Below, piece by piece: positions 51,953 through 61,584 of a stretch of 64,000 bases of DNA; the first letter of the stretch is position 1; each line of letters begins with the position of its first letter. The translations under genes were made by a program, and so were the position numbers. Where the stretch lies: the NCBI GenBank assembly GCA_036569045.1, contig DATCRI010000007.1:104369-168368 (forward strand), given 5' to 3'. This DNA is from Chthoniobacterales bacterium (GTDB lineage Bacteria; Verrucomicrobiota; Verrucomicrobiia; Chthoniobacterales; JAATET01). The notes below the pieces were generated by a model. The model was not told the origin of the DNA and made no database searches. It saw only the letters and a list, made by a program, of their open reading frames with translations.

Positions 51953-52759
51953 TCAACCGCCGCGCAGGAACGCGATGTGCCGCACGAATTCGCGCACGCG
52001 GCGCAGATCGATCGGCGCATCCCAGCGGCCGCCGCGCTTGAAATAAGAGCCCACGATCAGCGCATTCGCGTGCGGAAACAGCGCGGCGGCGCCTTCCGTC
52101 GTCGCGCCGGACCCCACGAGCACCGGCAATTCGGTCGCGCCCGCCACCGAGGCGAGCTCGTCGATGCTCACCGGGTCGCCCGTAGCGGCGCCGGTCACGA
52201 TCACGCCGTCGCTGCAGAAAAATTCCGCGGCGTGCGCGGTCTCCGCAATGCTCACGTCAGCCGTGATGGCGTGCGAGCTGTGCTTCTTCTTGATATCGGT
52301 AAAGAGCTTGATGTGCTCCGCGCCCCACGCCTTCCGGGCGCGAAGGAGCGACGCGGCACAGCCCTCGATCACCCCTTCGTCCGCAACGTGCGCAAACACG
52401 AAGCCCTCGGCACGGATGAAATCCAGCTCAGCCCCGAGCGCAACGGCAAGCGCCGCCTCGTTGGCCGCAGCGAGCACCTGCACCCCGCAGGGCAGCGAGA
52501 CTTCGCGCTTCACCGCGCAGGCCGCCGCCGTCATCGCCGCGACGATCTCCGGCCCCACCCCACCCCGGCAATAGGGACGGTCGTGCATGTTCTCGATGAG
52601 CAGCGCGTCCACGCCCGCGCCCGCCAGATCGGCCGCCTCGCGGCGCGCCACGGCAACGATATCCGGTAGCGACAGGCGATGATGCGGCGTTCCCGGGAGA
52701 CCGGGCAGATGGACCATACCGATCACGGCGCAGCGTTTGCCAAAGAGGGAGCGATTCAT
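51953..52759 (-). CDS. BtpA/SgcQ-family TIM-barrel protein
   Basis: Predicted 268 aa from ATG 52759; an ATG seven codons upstream is possible. AVIGMVHLPGLPGTP, DALLIENMHDRPY and DGVIVTGAATGDPVS match the BtpA/SgcQ family, a TIM-barrel group named for photosystem I biogenesis but found in many non-photosynthetic bacteria with unknown enzymatic role. The conserved His, Asp and Glu of the presumed active site are kept. It converges with prmC. Confidence 0.85.
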   Translation of the reverse strand: MNRSLFGKRCAVIGMVHLPGLPGTPHHRLSLPDIVAVARREAADLAGAGVDALLIENMHDRPYCRGGVGPEIVAAMTAAACAVKREVSLPCGVQVLAAANEAALAVALGAELDFIRAEGFVFAHVADEGVIEGCAASLLRARKAWGAEHIKLFTDIKKKHSSHAITADVSIAETAHAAEFFCSDGVIVTGAATGDPVSIDELASVAGATELPVLVGSGATTEGAAALFPHANALIVGSYFKRGGRWDAPIDLRRVREFVRHIAFLRGG

Positions 52760-52952
52760 CGTGGCGCGAAGACTTGTCATTTTCTTCAACGGCGGCGAGG
52801 GGGAAATCGCCCTCACTGCACGGCGAGTCAGTCCGGCCCGCACCCGGCGTGCCAAACCTCATCGATTTCATTTCCTGAGTCGACGAACGGACGATTCCGC
52901 GTTATTCCGCACGATCAGGCCGCTCCCGCGCGCCGATCTCTGATTTTTCAAC

Positions 52953-54218
52953 ATGGATAAAATACTCGTTCACGGCGGCGCATCCCTGAGTGGCAACGTT
53001 CGCATCAGCGGTTCTAAAAATTCCGCCCTGCCCATTCTCGCCGCCACCCTCCTTACCAAGGAGCCGTGCATCATCCACCGCGTGCCGGACCTGAGCGATA
53101 TCCACTACATGCTCACCATCCTGAGCGAACTCGGCGCCGAGGTGGAACGCGCCAGCGGCACCGTCCAGATCAAGGCCGAGAACGTCATCACGGACGCCCC
53201 CTACGACATCGTCCGCAAGATGCGCGCCTCGGTCTGCGTGCTGGGCCCGCTCCTCGGTCGCGAGAAGGAAGCCACCGTTTCCCTGCCGGGCGGCTGCGTC
53301 ATCGGCGATCGCCCGATCGACCTGCATTTGAAAGGCTTCGAGGCCCTCGGTGCGGCTGTCCGCGTGCAGGCCGGCAACGTCAAGGTCCTCGCCCCCGAAC
53401 TCCACGGCACCACGATCAACATGCGCGGCAAATTCGGCTCCACCGTGCTCGGCACCGATAACATCATGATGGCCGCCGTGCTCGCCGAGGGCACCACCGT
53501 CATCGACGGCGCCGCGGAGGAACCCGAAGTCGTCGACCTCGCGAATTTCCTGACCGCAATGGGCGCAAAGATCGAAGGCGCCGGCACCCGCCGCATCATC
53601 ATCGAGGGCGTGAAGGAGCTCCACGGAGCCGAACACACCGTCATTCCCGATCGCATCGAGGCTGGCACGTTCCTGGTCGCCGCCGCCATTGCCGGCGAAG
53701 AGGTGACCCTTCAAAAAGTCGTGCCCGACCACCTCGTTTCCGTCACGGATCCGCTTCAAAAGGCCGGTTACAGCGTCACGACGAATGGCGACAGGATGAC
53801 CGTTCGCAGAAACGGCGGCAAACTCCCGCTCGAGCTCGAGACGCAGCCCTATCCCGGCTTCCCGACCGACATGCAGGCGCAAATGTGCGCCCTGCTCGCC
53901 ACGAGCGAGGGCATCAGCGTCATCACGGAGCATGTCTTTCCCCAGCGCTTCATGCACCTCGCGGAACTCAAGCGCATGGGCGCCGACATCGAGCTGCAAG
54001 GCGCCACCGCCGTCATCAAAGGGGTCGCCCAACTCAGCGGCGCCCCCGTAATGGCTAGCGATCTCCGCGCAAGCGCCGCCCTCGTCCTCGCCGGCCTCCA
54101 GGCCGAAGGCACCACCGAGATCAATCGCGTCTATCACATCGACCGCGGTTACGAGGGCATCGACGACAAATTGAACCAGCTCGGCGCGAACATCGAGCGC
54201 GTCAAAGGCTCCCGCTAG
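52953..54218 (+). CDS. murA: UDP-N-acetylglucosamine 1-carboxyvinyltransferase
   Basis: Predicted 421 aa. [13 protein letters not shown] starts the first domain, the reactive Cys is present in [15 protein letters not shown] (the fosfomycin target), and [17 protein letters not shown] [15 protein letters not shown] is present. It transfers enolpyruvate to UDP-GlcNAc, the first committed step in peptidoglycan synthesis. The following 390-bp gap has several hairpins. Confidence 0.97.
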   Translation: MDKILVHGGASLSGNVRISGSKNSALPILAATLLTKEPCIIHRVPDLSDIHYMLTILSELGAEVERASGTVQIKAENVITDAPYDIVRKMRASVCVLGPLLGREKEATVSLPGGCVIGDRPIDLHLKGFEALGAAVRVQAGNVKVLAPELHGTTINMRGKFGSTVLGTDNIMMAAVLAEGTTVIDGAAEEPEVVDLANFLTAMGAKIEGAGTRRIIIEGVKELHGAEHTVIPDRIEAGTFLVAAAIAGEEVTLQKVVPDHLVSVTDPLQKAGYSVTTNGDRMTVRRNGGKLPLELETQPYPGFPTDMQAQMCALLATSEGISVITEHVFPQRFMHLAELKRMGADIELQGATAVIKGVAQLSGAPVMASDLRASAALVLAGLQAEGTTEINRVYHIDRGYEGIDDKLNQLGANIERVKGSR

Positions 54219-54436
54219 CCCCCGACTCGGGCGGTCCCTCGATTTTTCCCGCAGCCTTTTCGGCTCCGCCTACCGCGCGGCGACGCACCGTCCGGGGCAC
54301 CCGCGTAATCGCGGGATCAATTTCCTTTCGCACGCTCGCCTGAGTCCGCGTTTCGCATAGCGCGCTGCGGGAGCCCTTAGAGGGCTGGGTCGCACGACGG
54401 CGCCGAAGCTGCGATCGTCACGGCAAATCCGTTCGC
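54219..54436. other. Intergenic region with small hairpins after murA
   Basis: No gene is seen. Two clear stems are present: CCCGCG-TAAT-CGCGGG (54300-54315) and AGCCCT-TAG-AGGGCT (54372-54386). Neither has a T-run, so they are not standard terminators. A structured RNA is possible but not recognised. Confidence 0.4.
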
Positions 54437-54478
54437 ATATATCGCCTTGTTCGCATCAATGCGAACAAGGCGATATAT
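54437..54478. repeat. 42-bp near-perfect palindrome (20-bp arms, 2-bp centre)
   Basis: Arms 54437-54456 and 54459-54478 are exact inverted complements around CA. The octamer GTTCGCAT occurs three times: 54431-54438, 54449-54456 and inverted at 54459-54466. It lies 133 bp before the XRE gene start, with no other gene between. It is the strongest inverted repeat seen in the window and has no T-run, so an operator or hairpin RNA is more likely than a terminator. Confidence 0.9.
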
Positions 54479-54611
54479 CATTTACTCTGAATTCAGGAAG
54501 TATCCGGAAAATCTCGCCACCCAAGGCTCCATATGCCAGCGGCGCTTTATCTGCATCATTGCGATGTATGCAGCTCTGCGTATTCTGCGGGTATTTCTTC
54601 GAAATGACCCG

Positions 54612-55046
54612 ATGAGCATCGAATCCCCCTCCCTCGGCGAACGCATCAAGACGCTCCGTCTCGAGCGCGGCCTCTCCATGCGCGCCCTCGCCCAGGGAGC
54701 CGGCCTGAAGTCGGTCGCCTTCGTGGCCGATCTGGAACGCGGATTTCGTCATCCCTCGGCCGAGGTGCTCGCGGCGCTTGCAAGAACCCTCAATCAGCCG
54801 CTGGAATCGCTGCGCCGCTACGACCTTCGCCCACCCGTCCACGAACTCCGCGCCCTCACGATCAAGGACCCCAACTGGGCGCTGGCTCTGCGCAAGCTGG
54901 TCGATCTCACCCAGTCACGGGGCCTCACTCCCGACGATCTCATTCGCCTGCTCGACAAACCGCTGGCGCGAGTGGCCGGCTCTGCCAGATCCTCGACCTC
55001 CCGCGCTCCGGCCGTGGCCGACACACCCCCACTTTTCGAAAATTAG
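54612..55046 (+). CDS. XRE-family HTH regulator
   Basis: Predicted 144 aa from ATG 54612; the open frame extends upstream through the palindrome but without regulator-like sequence. Residues 8-68 are a Cro/C1-type HTH (LGERIKTLRLERGLSMRALAQ, then FVADLERGFRHPSAEVLAAL). The C-terminal 70 residues have no recognised domain (KLVDLTQSRGLTPDDLIRLL and a Ser/Ala/Pro tail). The palindrome upstream may be its operator. The following exported protein gene starts 1 bp after its stop. Confidence 0.8.
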   Translation: MSIESPSLGERIKTLRLERGLSMRALAQGAGLKSVAFVADLERGFRHPSAEVLAALARTLNQPLESLRRYDLRPPVHELRALTIKDPNWALALRKLVDLTQSRGLTPDDLIRLLDKPLARVAGSARSSTSRAPAVADTPPLFEN

Positions 55047-55047
55047 G

Positions 55048-55608
55048 ATGTTCGCGTTGGTCCCGAGAATCGTTTCACCGATCGCATTCCAGGCGACTCG
55101 ATCGAGCCGGCAACGTCTCGCCACCCTCCTCGTCCTCCTGAGCGGCCTCCTGCTCATCGATATCGCCCGGGCTGACGACTATCCCGGAGCACCCGCCTCC
55201 GTGACCGCAGCCTATCTCGAGGCAGACGGCGCCGGACAGGCCCTGGCAAGCCGGACCGCACCCGAGCTGCTCCAATTCACCATGTGGCGGCAACTCGACA
55301 AGTTCGACAGCTTTGCGGTCGTCGAATCCTACGACATTGGCGAGGTCGGGTGGACGGGCAACAAAGCCGACGTCCAAATCACCTACCACGTGCTCGGATT
55401 CGTCACTGGAGCGACCTTCACCGCCAAACCCGCCCTGAAGGAGGTCTTTTTCTCGCTCGAGAAAAGCAAGGGCCGCTGGCGGATCGTCAGTCCGCGACTC
55501 CCGCCACACCTCTTCGTTCCCGCAGCAATTGCCGCATTGGAAAAGGCCCCCGCCTCCGACACTCCGGAAGGCCAGGCGAGCCTCGGGAAGCTCCGCGCGC
55601 TTCCCTGA
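55048..55608 (+). CDS. Exported hypothetical protein coupled to XRE regulator
   Basis: Predicted 186 aa from ATG 55048. An N-terminal signal or anchor (about residues 24-42, LATLLVLLSGLLLIDIARA) precedes a soluble domain with YLEADGAGQALASRTAPELL and SFAVVESYDIGEVGWTG, reminiscent of NTF2-like folds, but not assignable to a family. It begins 1 bp after the XRE stop, so the two are probably one operon. Confidence 0.5.
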   Translation: MFALVPRIVSPIAFQATRSSRQRLATLLVLLSGLLLIDIARADDYPGAPASVTAAYLEADGAGQALASRTAPELLQFTMWRQLDKFDSFAVVESYDIGEVGWTGNKADVQITYHVLGFVTGATFTAKPALKEVFFSLEKSKGRWRIVSPRLPPHLFVPAAIAALEKAPASDTPEGQASLGKLRALP

Positions 55609-55937
55609 ATCGAGCGCCCGGCCGGCCAGACCAGGCCGTTTTCGGCCCCTGCGCGACTCCGCGAAATTCTTCGCCCAGGCCGGTTTGCCGTCCCTGATAT
55701 CGGCCGCCTCCCGGTCGCGACGTCAAGCATTTCGACGAAACCCGGTCCCGGCCGACGCCCGACTTCACGCCCACCGCGACGTCGTAGCAGCAGGTATCGC
55801 CCGCGTGAATCTCGCCGAGGTCGTGCACGGCAACGAGCCGGAGGACGTAATCCAGCAGGAAGTCGATGCGGGCGGAGAGGTCCGGATTCACGAACCAAAG
55901 TCCAGGCCGCCACCGCGCGGCGGCGGAAGCGAAGCGT
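55609..55937. other. Intergenic region with possible gene remnant
   Basis: On the minus strand a frame from GTG 55891 begins ARIDFLLDYVLRLVAVHDLGE, which looks protein-like for about 40 residues, then becomes Arg/Gly-rich and overlaps the preceding gene's end. This may be a decayed or frameshifted gene. Nothing else can be supported here. Confidence 0.25.
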
Positions 55938-58373
55938 TCACGGCACGGCGGGCGTCACGACGCGATAGAAACGGCGGGCGTCTCCAGGCGAAGGATCGGT
56001 GAAATCGGCCGTTCCGGTGACCGACGCAACGGCGTCGTGCAGTTTGCTCCAGATCGCCATGTCGGTGGAATATTGGACGGTGTAGCTCCGGCCTGCGACG
56101 ACGGGATACGTGCCGCTCACGGAACCGTCGGCATTGATCTTCGTGGGCCCGATCTCGAACCGGCTCGTCGCGTCGCGCGGAAGCGTGCCGGCGACAAATT
56201 CCGTCTTGTTCGTCTTCTGGTCGCCATCGGGATCGCCGGCAGCGCCGTCGTCTCCGGAATTCACGCGGGGATCGAGGTTGTTCTCCTGTTCCCAACCGAG
56301 CGGCAGGCTGTCGCCGTCCTCATCCGACGCGGCATCCGGCTCGATCCCGGCAAAAAAATCGTGCCAGCGCTGGAGCAGCGGCTGGAAGGCAGCCACGTCG
56401 AGATCGATCGCGTAGATCTCCGCATACGTCGCGCCGAACGTGTTGTAGCCCGTCTCGATGCCATCGGCGGGCGTGCCGTTCAGCGTATTGGTCGCCATGT
56501 TGTTGCTCGTGCCGGATCGGAAGGGCTGAATCCACGGGCCGAGCGCCTGGAAGCCATTGAACTCCGCGTCACGCGACAGGAACATGGGCGCGGCAAAAGA
56601 GGTGTTGGGAAAGCCCGTGGGCGGGTCCTGGCCGGGCGCCTGCCGATTCGCGGAAAGGTTATCCATGAAAAATCCGATGTGCGGCCGGACGAGGCCATTG
56701 AATTCGGCGAGCAATTGCTGGCGCATCCATTCCCAGGCGGACAAGCCGCCGTAGGCCGCATTCTCGCCGTCGAGGACGGGCCAGAATCCCATCTGCACGT
56801 AGGTGCGCGGAAACTCCGCCGAAAGCGTGCGCAACTCATCCTGCACCGCGCCAAGGAGCTTCGCGCGCGTGTAGCCCGGCAGGCCATCGAGAGTCTGGGG
56901 CAACGGATCGCGCAGGCCGCCGTTACCGCCGGGCAGGAAGGGATTGAGGGCGGAAAGACGCGGGTGATCGCGCAACGCCACGCCATCGAACAACGTGGAG
57001 GCCAGGGCGTGCAGGAAGGCGGCGCGACGCTGGCGCAGATAGGGATCCCACGGCACCGCGCGCGTGACGGGCGAGCCGCCGGAGGAATCCACCCACGTGG
57101 TGACGTCCGGCGTCGTGGCGATATCGGCCGGCTCGTCGGGCGAGAGAATGAGCGAGAGTTTTTGTCCGATCGGCAGCTTGTTCAGCGCGTTCTGGATGAT
57201 GAAAAAGTCGTAAACGCCGGGGCTGATTTCCACCGTGTCCCACGCGACATGCAGCACGTAGCCGTCGACAAACGGATAATCGCGAATATTGCCGTCGCGC
57301 AAACTCGAGCCGTTGTAGGTGCCGCCCAGCGCGCTATCGAGCGAGTAGATCCCTTTCGGTCGCAGGAACCGGGAGGCCGGTGCGGAGGGATCGGTGACGA
57401 CAAAAAGGAAGCGTTCCATCGCGCTCATCCCGCCATCATCGGTGACCGTGAGAGTCACCGTGGCTGCGCCGGTCTGACCGGCCATCGGCGTAAAGGCCAG
57501 CGTGCGAGACCCGTCGGCCCCGCCGAGCGCGAGTCCCGAATTCGGAAGCAGGGCCTGATTCGAGGACCGCGCCGTCACCCATAACCGCGCCGCCGGCGTC
57601 TCGCCGTCGCTCACGGTGAAGTTCAGCAACGGCGGCACGGAACTGAGCGTAACAATCTGATTCGCTGGCCCGGCGATCGAGGGCGGGGTTTGGGCGGGCG
57701 TGACGGTGACAAGAAACGCCGTCTTTGCCACGAGGCCGCCTCCATCCGTCGTCGAGAGAGTGATCGTGGCCGTGCCGGTCTGTCCGGCCGCCGGGGTCAA
57801 CGTGACTGTGCGACTGCTGGCCGTGCCGCCGACCTGGATCGTGGGCGTGAGCGTCGGGTTCGACGAGAGGGCGGTCACGGTCAGGCTCCCGTTGTTTGTC
57901 ACCGCATCCGCCACAACGAAATTCAGCGGGCCGACCTTTTGACCCGCCGCGACGACCTGGCTCGCCACGCCACCAATGATCGGAGGCGCATTGCCGCTTA
58001 CGCTCGCGCCGTTGTTGATCGTCACGGCGAACGAGAAACTGCCCGAGAGCGAGCCGTCGCTGGCCGTGAGCGTCACGACGGCGGTGCCGAACTCGTTCGT
58101 CGCCGGAGCGAGCGTGATCGTGCGGGTCGTGCCGCTGCCGCCGAGCACGATCCCCGCCGACGGCAGCAAGGTCGGATTCGAGGACGCCGCGGAAATGGTG
58201 AGCGCATCGGAATCGGTCTCCGCATCCGCCAGGAAGAAACTCAGCGGCCCGATTGCCGCTCCGGAACTTTGCGTCTGGTTGGAAACGCCTGCCACGAACG
58301 GCGGCGTATTCATCGCACGAACCCCGGACGCCGACATCAGCGCCAGAGCGAAGAGGGAAAACACCCGGTTCAT
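55938..58373 (-). CDS. Large secreted protein with Ig-like repeats and a glycosidase-like barrel
   Basis: Predicted 811 aa from ATG 58373 with a signal peptide (1-20). Three Ig/cadherin-like repeats (about 25-125, 130-230 and 235-335; each with a LTPAAGQTGTATITL-type strand) are followed by a region (about 345-690) with FVDGYVLHVAWDTVEISPGV and PRTYVQMGFWPVLDGEN, resembling (beta/alpha)8 glycosidases. The C-terminus has Asp-rich calcium-binding segments (DEDGDSLPLGWEQ, then DPDGDQKTNKTEF) and a beta domain. Probably secreted and polysaccharide-related; catalytic residues were not identified. Confidence 0.6.
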   Translation of the reverse strand: MNRVFSLFALALMSASGVRAMNTPPFVAGVSNQTQSSGAAIGPLSFFLADAETDSDALTISAASSNPTLLPSAGIVLGGSGTTRTITLAPATNEFGTAVVTLTASDGSLSGSFSFAVTINNGASVSGNAPPIIGGVASQVVAAGQKVGPLNFVVADAVTNNGSLTVTALSSNPTLTPTIQVGGTASSRTVTLTPAAGQTGTATITLSTTDGGGLVAKTAFLVTVTPAQTPPSIAGPANQIVTLSSVPPLLNFTVSDGETPAARLWVTARSSNQALLPNSGLALGGADGSRTLAFTPMAGQTGAATVTLTVTDDGGMSAMERFLFVVTDPSAPASRFLRPKGIYSLDSALGGTYNGSSLRDGNIRDYPFVDGYVLHVAWDTVEISPGVYDFFIIQNALNKLPIGQKLSLILSPDEPADIATTPDVTTWVDSSGGSPVTRAVPWDPYLRQRRAAFLHALASTLFDGVALRDHPRLSALNPFLPGGNGGLRDPLPQTLDGLPGYTRAKLLGAVQDELRTLSAEFPRTYVQMGFWPVLDGENAAYGGLSAWEWMRQQLLAEFNGLVRPHIGFFMDNLSANRQAPGQDPPTGFPNTSFAAPMFLSRDAEFNGFQALGPWIQPFRSGTSNNMATNTLNGTPADGIETGYNTFGATYAEIYAIDLDVAAFQPLLQRWHDFFAGIEPDAASDEDGDSLPLGWEQENNLDPRVNSGDDGAAGDPDGDQKTNKTEFVAGTLPRDATSRFEIGPTKINADGSVSGTYPVVAGRSYTVQYSTDMAIWSKLHDAVASVTGTADFTDPSPGDARRFYRVVTPAVP

Positions 58374-58610
58374 GAACGCGCTCACCCTAACAATGGCTCC
58401 CTCCGCGAAAAGTTTGTTTTTGCGAACTCGACGAGCTCCGACAGGGCGACGGGCTCGAGAACGTGACGCTCGTTCCCTCGTTGCAATCACCTTGCCCCGC
58501 CAGGCTTAAGGCATCCCGCTCGCCCCACCGCAATTCGCCGCGCATGAATCGCAACCCGCCGCCATTTTCCTTGCCGCGTCGGCACGATTCACGCTTTCTT
58601 TTTTCCCAAC

Positions 58611-61508
58611 ATGTCTGACGCATTTTCGACGGTTCGCACGTTTACTACGGGGGATGGCAAAGAGGGCAAATACTTCTCGCTGCCGGCATTGGAGGAAGCG
58701 GGCGTCGGGCCGATCTCGCGGCTGCCCATCTCGATTCGGATCGTTCTCGAGAGCGTGCTGCGCAACTGCGATGGCAAAAAGGTCACGCCGAAGGACGTCG
58801 AAACGCTCGCGAACTGGAATGCCAAATCGCCCGCGCTGGAGGAAATCCCCTTCGTCGTCGCGCGTATCGTCCTGCAGGATTTCACCGGCGTGCCACTCCT
58901 TGTGGACCTCGCCGCCATGCGCAGCGCCGTCAACAAGCTCGGCAAGAATGCCGGAGTGATTGAACCGCTCGTCCCCGTCGATCTCGTGGTCGACCACTCC
59001 GTGCAGGTCGACTTCTTCGGCAGCGCCGACGCCCTCAGGCAAAACCTCGCGATCGAGTTCGCCCGCAACCGCGAGCGCTACCAGTTCCTCAAGTGGGGCC
59101 AGCAAGCCTTCGAGACCTTCGGCGTGGTGCCTCCCGGCATCGGCATCGTTCACCAGGTGAATCTCGAGTATCTCGCCAAGGGCGTGCTCGAAAAGGGCGG
59201 CTTCTACTATCCCGACACCCTCGTCGGCACGGACTCCCACACGACCATGATCAACGGCCTCGGCGTCGTCGGCTGGGGCGTGGGCGGCATCGAGGCAGAG
59301 GCCGGCATGCTCGGCCAGCCCGTGTATTTTCTCACGCCCGAAGTCGTCGGCGTGAATCTTACCGGCTCGCTGAAGGAAGGCGTCACCGCGACCGACCTCG
59401 TGCTCCGCGTGACCGAAATGCTCCGCAAGCAGAAGGTCGTCGGCAAATTTGTCGAGTTCTTCGGCGAAGGCGCCGCCGCGCTCTCGGTCACCGACCGCGC
59501 GACCATCGCCAACATGGCTCCGGAATACGGCGCGACGATGGGCTTCTTCGGCGTGGACGAGGAGACCGTCGCCTACCTCAAGGGCACCGGCCGCAGCGAA
59601 GAGCTTTGCGCGACCTTCGAGACCTACTACAAGGCGCAGGGCCTCTGGGGCATTCCGCGCGTCGGCGAAGTCGATTACACCGTCGAACTCTCGCTCGATC
59701 TCGGCACCATCGTTCCCGGCGTCGCCGGCCCGAAGCGCCCGCAGGACCGCATCAACCTCCCCGAGCTCAAGTCGACCTTCGAAGGCCTCATCGAGAAGAC
59801 CGTCGCCGACGGCGGTTACGGCAAAAAGGCCGAGGACATGGCGGTGAAGATTCCCGTGCACATCAACGGCGCCAGCGCCGGCACCGAGCCCGAATTGCTT
59901 TCCACCGACTCCAAGGGCGCCGGCCACATGACCGAAGGCGAACCGCTCTCCAAGGAGGAAATGACCACCAATCGCCCGACCGGCGACAAGGTGAGCGACT
60001 ACCCCTCGCCCTACAAGACGGCCGACGTGACCGTGGGCAACGGCACCGTGCTCATCGCGGCCATCACGAGCTGCACGAACACGAGCAACCCGTCCGTCAT
60101 GCTCGGCGCGGCGCTGCTCGCGAAGAAGGCCGTCGAAAAGGGCCTGACGGTGAACCCGTTCGTGAAGACCTCGCTTGGGCCCGGCTCGCGCGTCGTCACC
60201 GACTACCTCGAAAAGACCGGCCTCCAGCCCTATTTCGATAAGCTCGGCTTCCAAACGGTGGGCTACGGCTGCACGACCTGCATCGGCAACTCCGGCCCGC
60301 TCCATCCTGCGCTCGAGGAGGCGATCACGAAGAACGACCTCGTCGCCGCGTCCGTCCTCTCGGGCAACCGCAACTTCGAGGCCCGCGTGCACCAGAACAT
60401 CCGCGCAAACTTCCTCATGTCGCCGCCGCTCGTCGTCGCCTTCGCGCTCGCCGGCACGGTGGACATCGACCTCAGCAGCGAGCCGATCGGCAAGGGCAGC
60501 GACGGTGCGGACGTCTACTTGACGGACATCTGGCCGACCCTCGGCGAGATCCGCGACGCGATGGCCTCCGCCCTCAAACCCGAGGTCTTCCGCAAGCTCT
60601 ACACCGACTTTGCCGAGCAGAATCCGAAGTGGAACGAGATCCCCTCCTCCACCGGCGCGATCTACGAATGGGACGAAGCGAGCACCTACATCCAGGAGCC
60701 GCCGTTCTTCACGAGCTTCGGCATGCAGCCCGGCACGATCGCCGAGATCACCGGCGCCCGCCCGCTTGGCATCTTCGGCGACAGCGTCACGACGGACCAC
60801 ATTTCGCCCGCTGGTGCGATCAAGAAGACCAGCCCGGCCGGCAAGTTCCTCCTCGAGAACGGCGTCGCCGTCGAGGACTTCAACAGCTACGGCTCCCGCC
60901 GCGGCAACGATCGCGTGATGACCCGCGGCACGTTCGCAAATGTCCGCATCAAGAACACGATGGTCCCCGGCATCGAAGGCGGCTACACGCTCTACTTCGG
61001 CGCCAGGGACGTGCCCGCGCCGGACAAGGAAATCTCCACCGACAAGGCCGGCGCGAAGCCGACCTTCATCTACGACGCCTGCATGGCCTACAAGGAAGAG
61101 GGCACGCCGCTCATCATCCTCGCCGGCCAGGAATACGGCACCGGTTCCAGCCGCGACTGGGCCGCGAAAGGCACCTGCCTCCTCGGCGTGAAGGCCGTGG
61201 TCGCGCAGAGCTTCGAGCGCATTCACCGCAGCAACCTCTGCGGCATGGGCGTCCTCCCGCTGCAATTCCCGGAAGGCGTGAGCGCCGCAACGCTCGGCCT
61301 CGATGGCACGGAGACCTACGACGTGGTCGGCCTGTCCGACGAAATCACGCCGCGCCAGGACGTCACGCTGCGCATCACCAAGGCCGACGGCACCGTTGTC
61401 GATCAGACCGTGATGCTGCGCATCGACACCCCGATCGAGGTGGATTACTACCGCCACGGCGGCATCCTGCCCTTCGTCCTCCGCGAAATCGTCGCGACCC
61501 AGACGTAA
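58611..61508 (+). CDS. acnA: Aconitate hydratase A
   Basis: Predicted 965 aa, somewhat longer than the usual 890-930. The 4Fe-4S cysteines are in [11 protein letters not shown] and [40 protein letters not shown] and the swivelling domain [12 protein letters not shown], then [15 protein letters not shown] are typical of AcnA/IRP1. It interconverts citrate and isocitrate in the TCA cycle. The extra length is an insert (about residues 425-470) before the domain with ITSCTN. A terminator follows. Confidence 0.97.
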   Translation: MSDAFSTVRTFTTGDGKEGKYFSLPALEEAGVGPISRLPISIRIVLESVLRNCDGKKVTPKDVETLANWNAKSPALEEIPFVVARIVLQDFTGVPLLVDLAAMRSAVNKLGKNAGVIEPLVPVDLVVDHSVQVDFFGSADALRQNLAIEFARNRERYQFLKWGQQAFETFGVVPPGIGIVHQVNLEYLAKGVLEKGGFYYPDTLVGTDSHTTMINGLGVVGWGVGGIEAEAGMLGQPVYFLTPEVVGVNLTGSLKEGVTATDLVLRVTEMLRKQKVVGKFVEFFGEGAAALSVTDRATIANMAPEYGATMGFFGVDEETVAYLKGTGRSEELCATFETYYKAQGLWGIPRVGEVDYTVELSLDLGTIVPGVAGPKRPQDRINLPELKSTFEGLIEKTVADGGYGKKAEDMAVKIPVHINGASAGTEPELLSTDSKGAGHMTEGEPLSKEEMTTNRPTGDKVSDYPSPYKTADVTVGNGTVLIAAITSCTNTSNPSVMLGAALLAKKAVEKGLTVNPFVKTSLGPGSRVVTDYLEKTGLQPYFDKLGFQTVGYGCTTCIGNSGPLHPALEEAITKNDLVAASVLSGNRNFEARVHQNIRANFLMSPPLVVAFALAGTVDIDLSSEPIGKGSDGADVYLTDIWPTLGEIRDAMASALKPEVFRKLYTDFAEQNPKWNEIPSSTGAIYEWDEASTYIQEPPFFTSFGMQPGTIAEITGARPLGIFGDSVTTDHISPAGAIKKTSPAGKFLLENGVAVEDFNSYGSRRGNDRVMTRGTFANVRIKNTMVPGIEGGYTLYFGARDVPAPDKEISTDKAGAKPTFIYDACMAYKEEGTPLIILAGQEYGTGSSRDWAAKGTCLLGVKAVVAQSFERIHRSNLCGMGVLPLQFPEGVSAATLGLDGTETYDVVGLSDEITPRQDVTLRITKADGTVVDQTVMLRIDTPIEVDYYRHGGILPFVLREIVATQT

Positions 61509-61532
61509 GCAGCCTCCCCAAAAGTTCACGAA

Positions 61533-61560
61533 AAAGGGCCGGTCTCGCGACCGGCCCTTT
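61533..61560. terminator. Terminator between acnA and PBP2 genes
   Basis: An 11-bp stem AAAGGGCCGGT/ACCGGCCCTTT with a 6-nt loop lies 25 bp after the acnA stop and runs into TTGTTTTC. It also lies just past the stop of the convergent PBP2 gene, so it can act in both directions. Confidence 0.85.
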
Positions 61561-61584
61561 TGTTTTCGAAAATTCGACGTCGGC

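Noticed and set aside
54300..54386. Two short hairpins after murA considered as terminators
   Set aside because: Neither has a T-run; they are noted only as structure in the gap.
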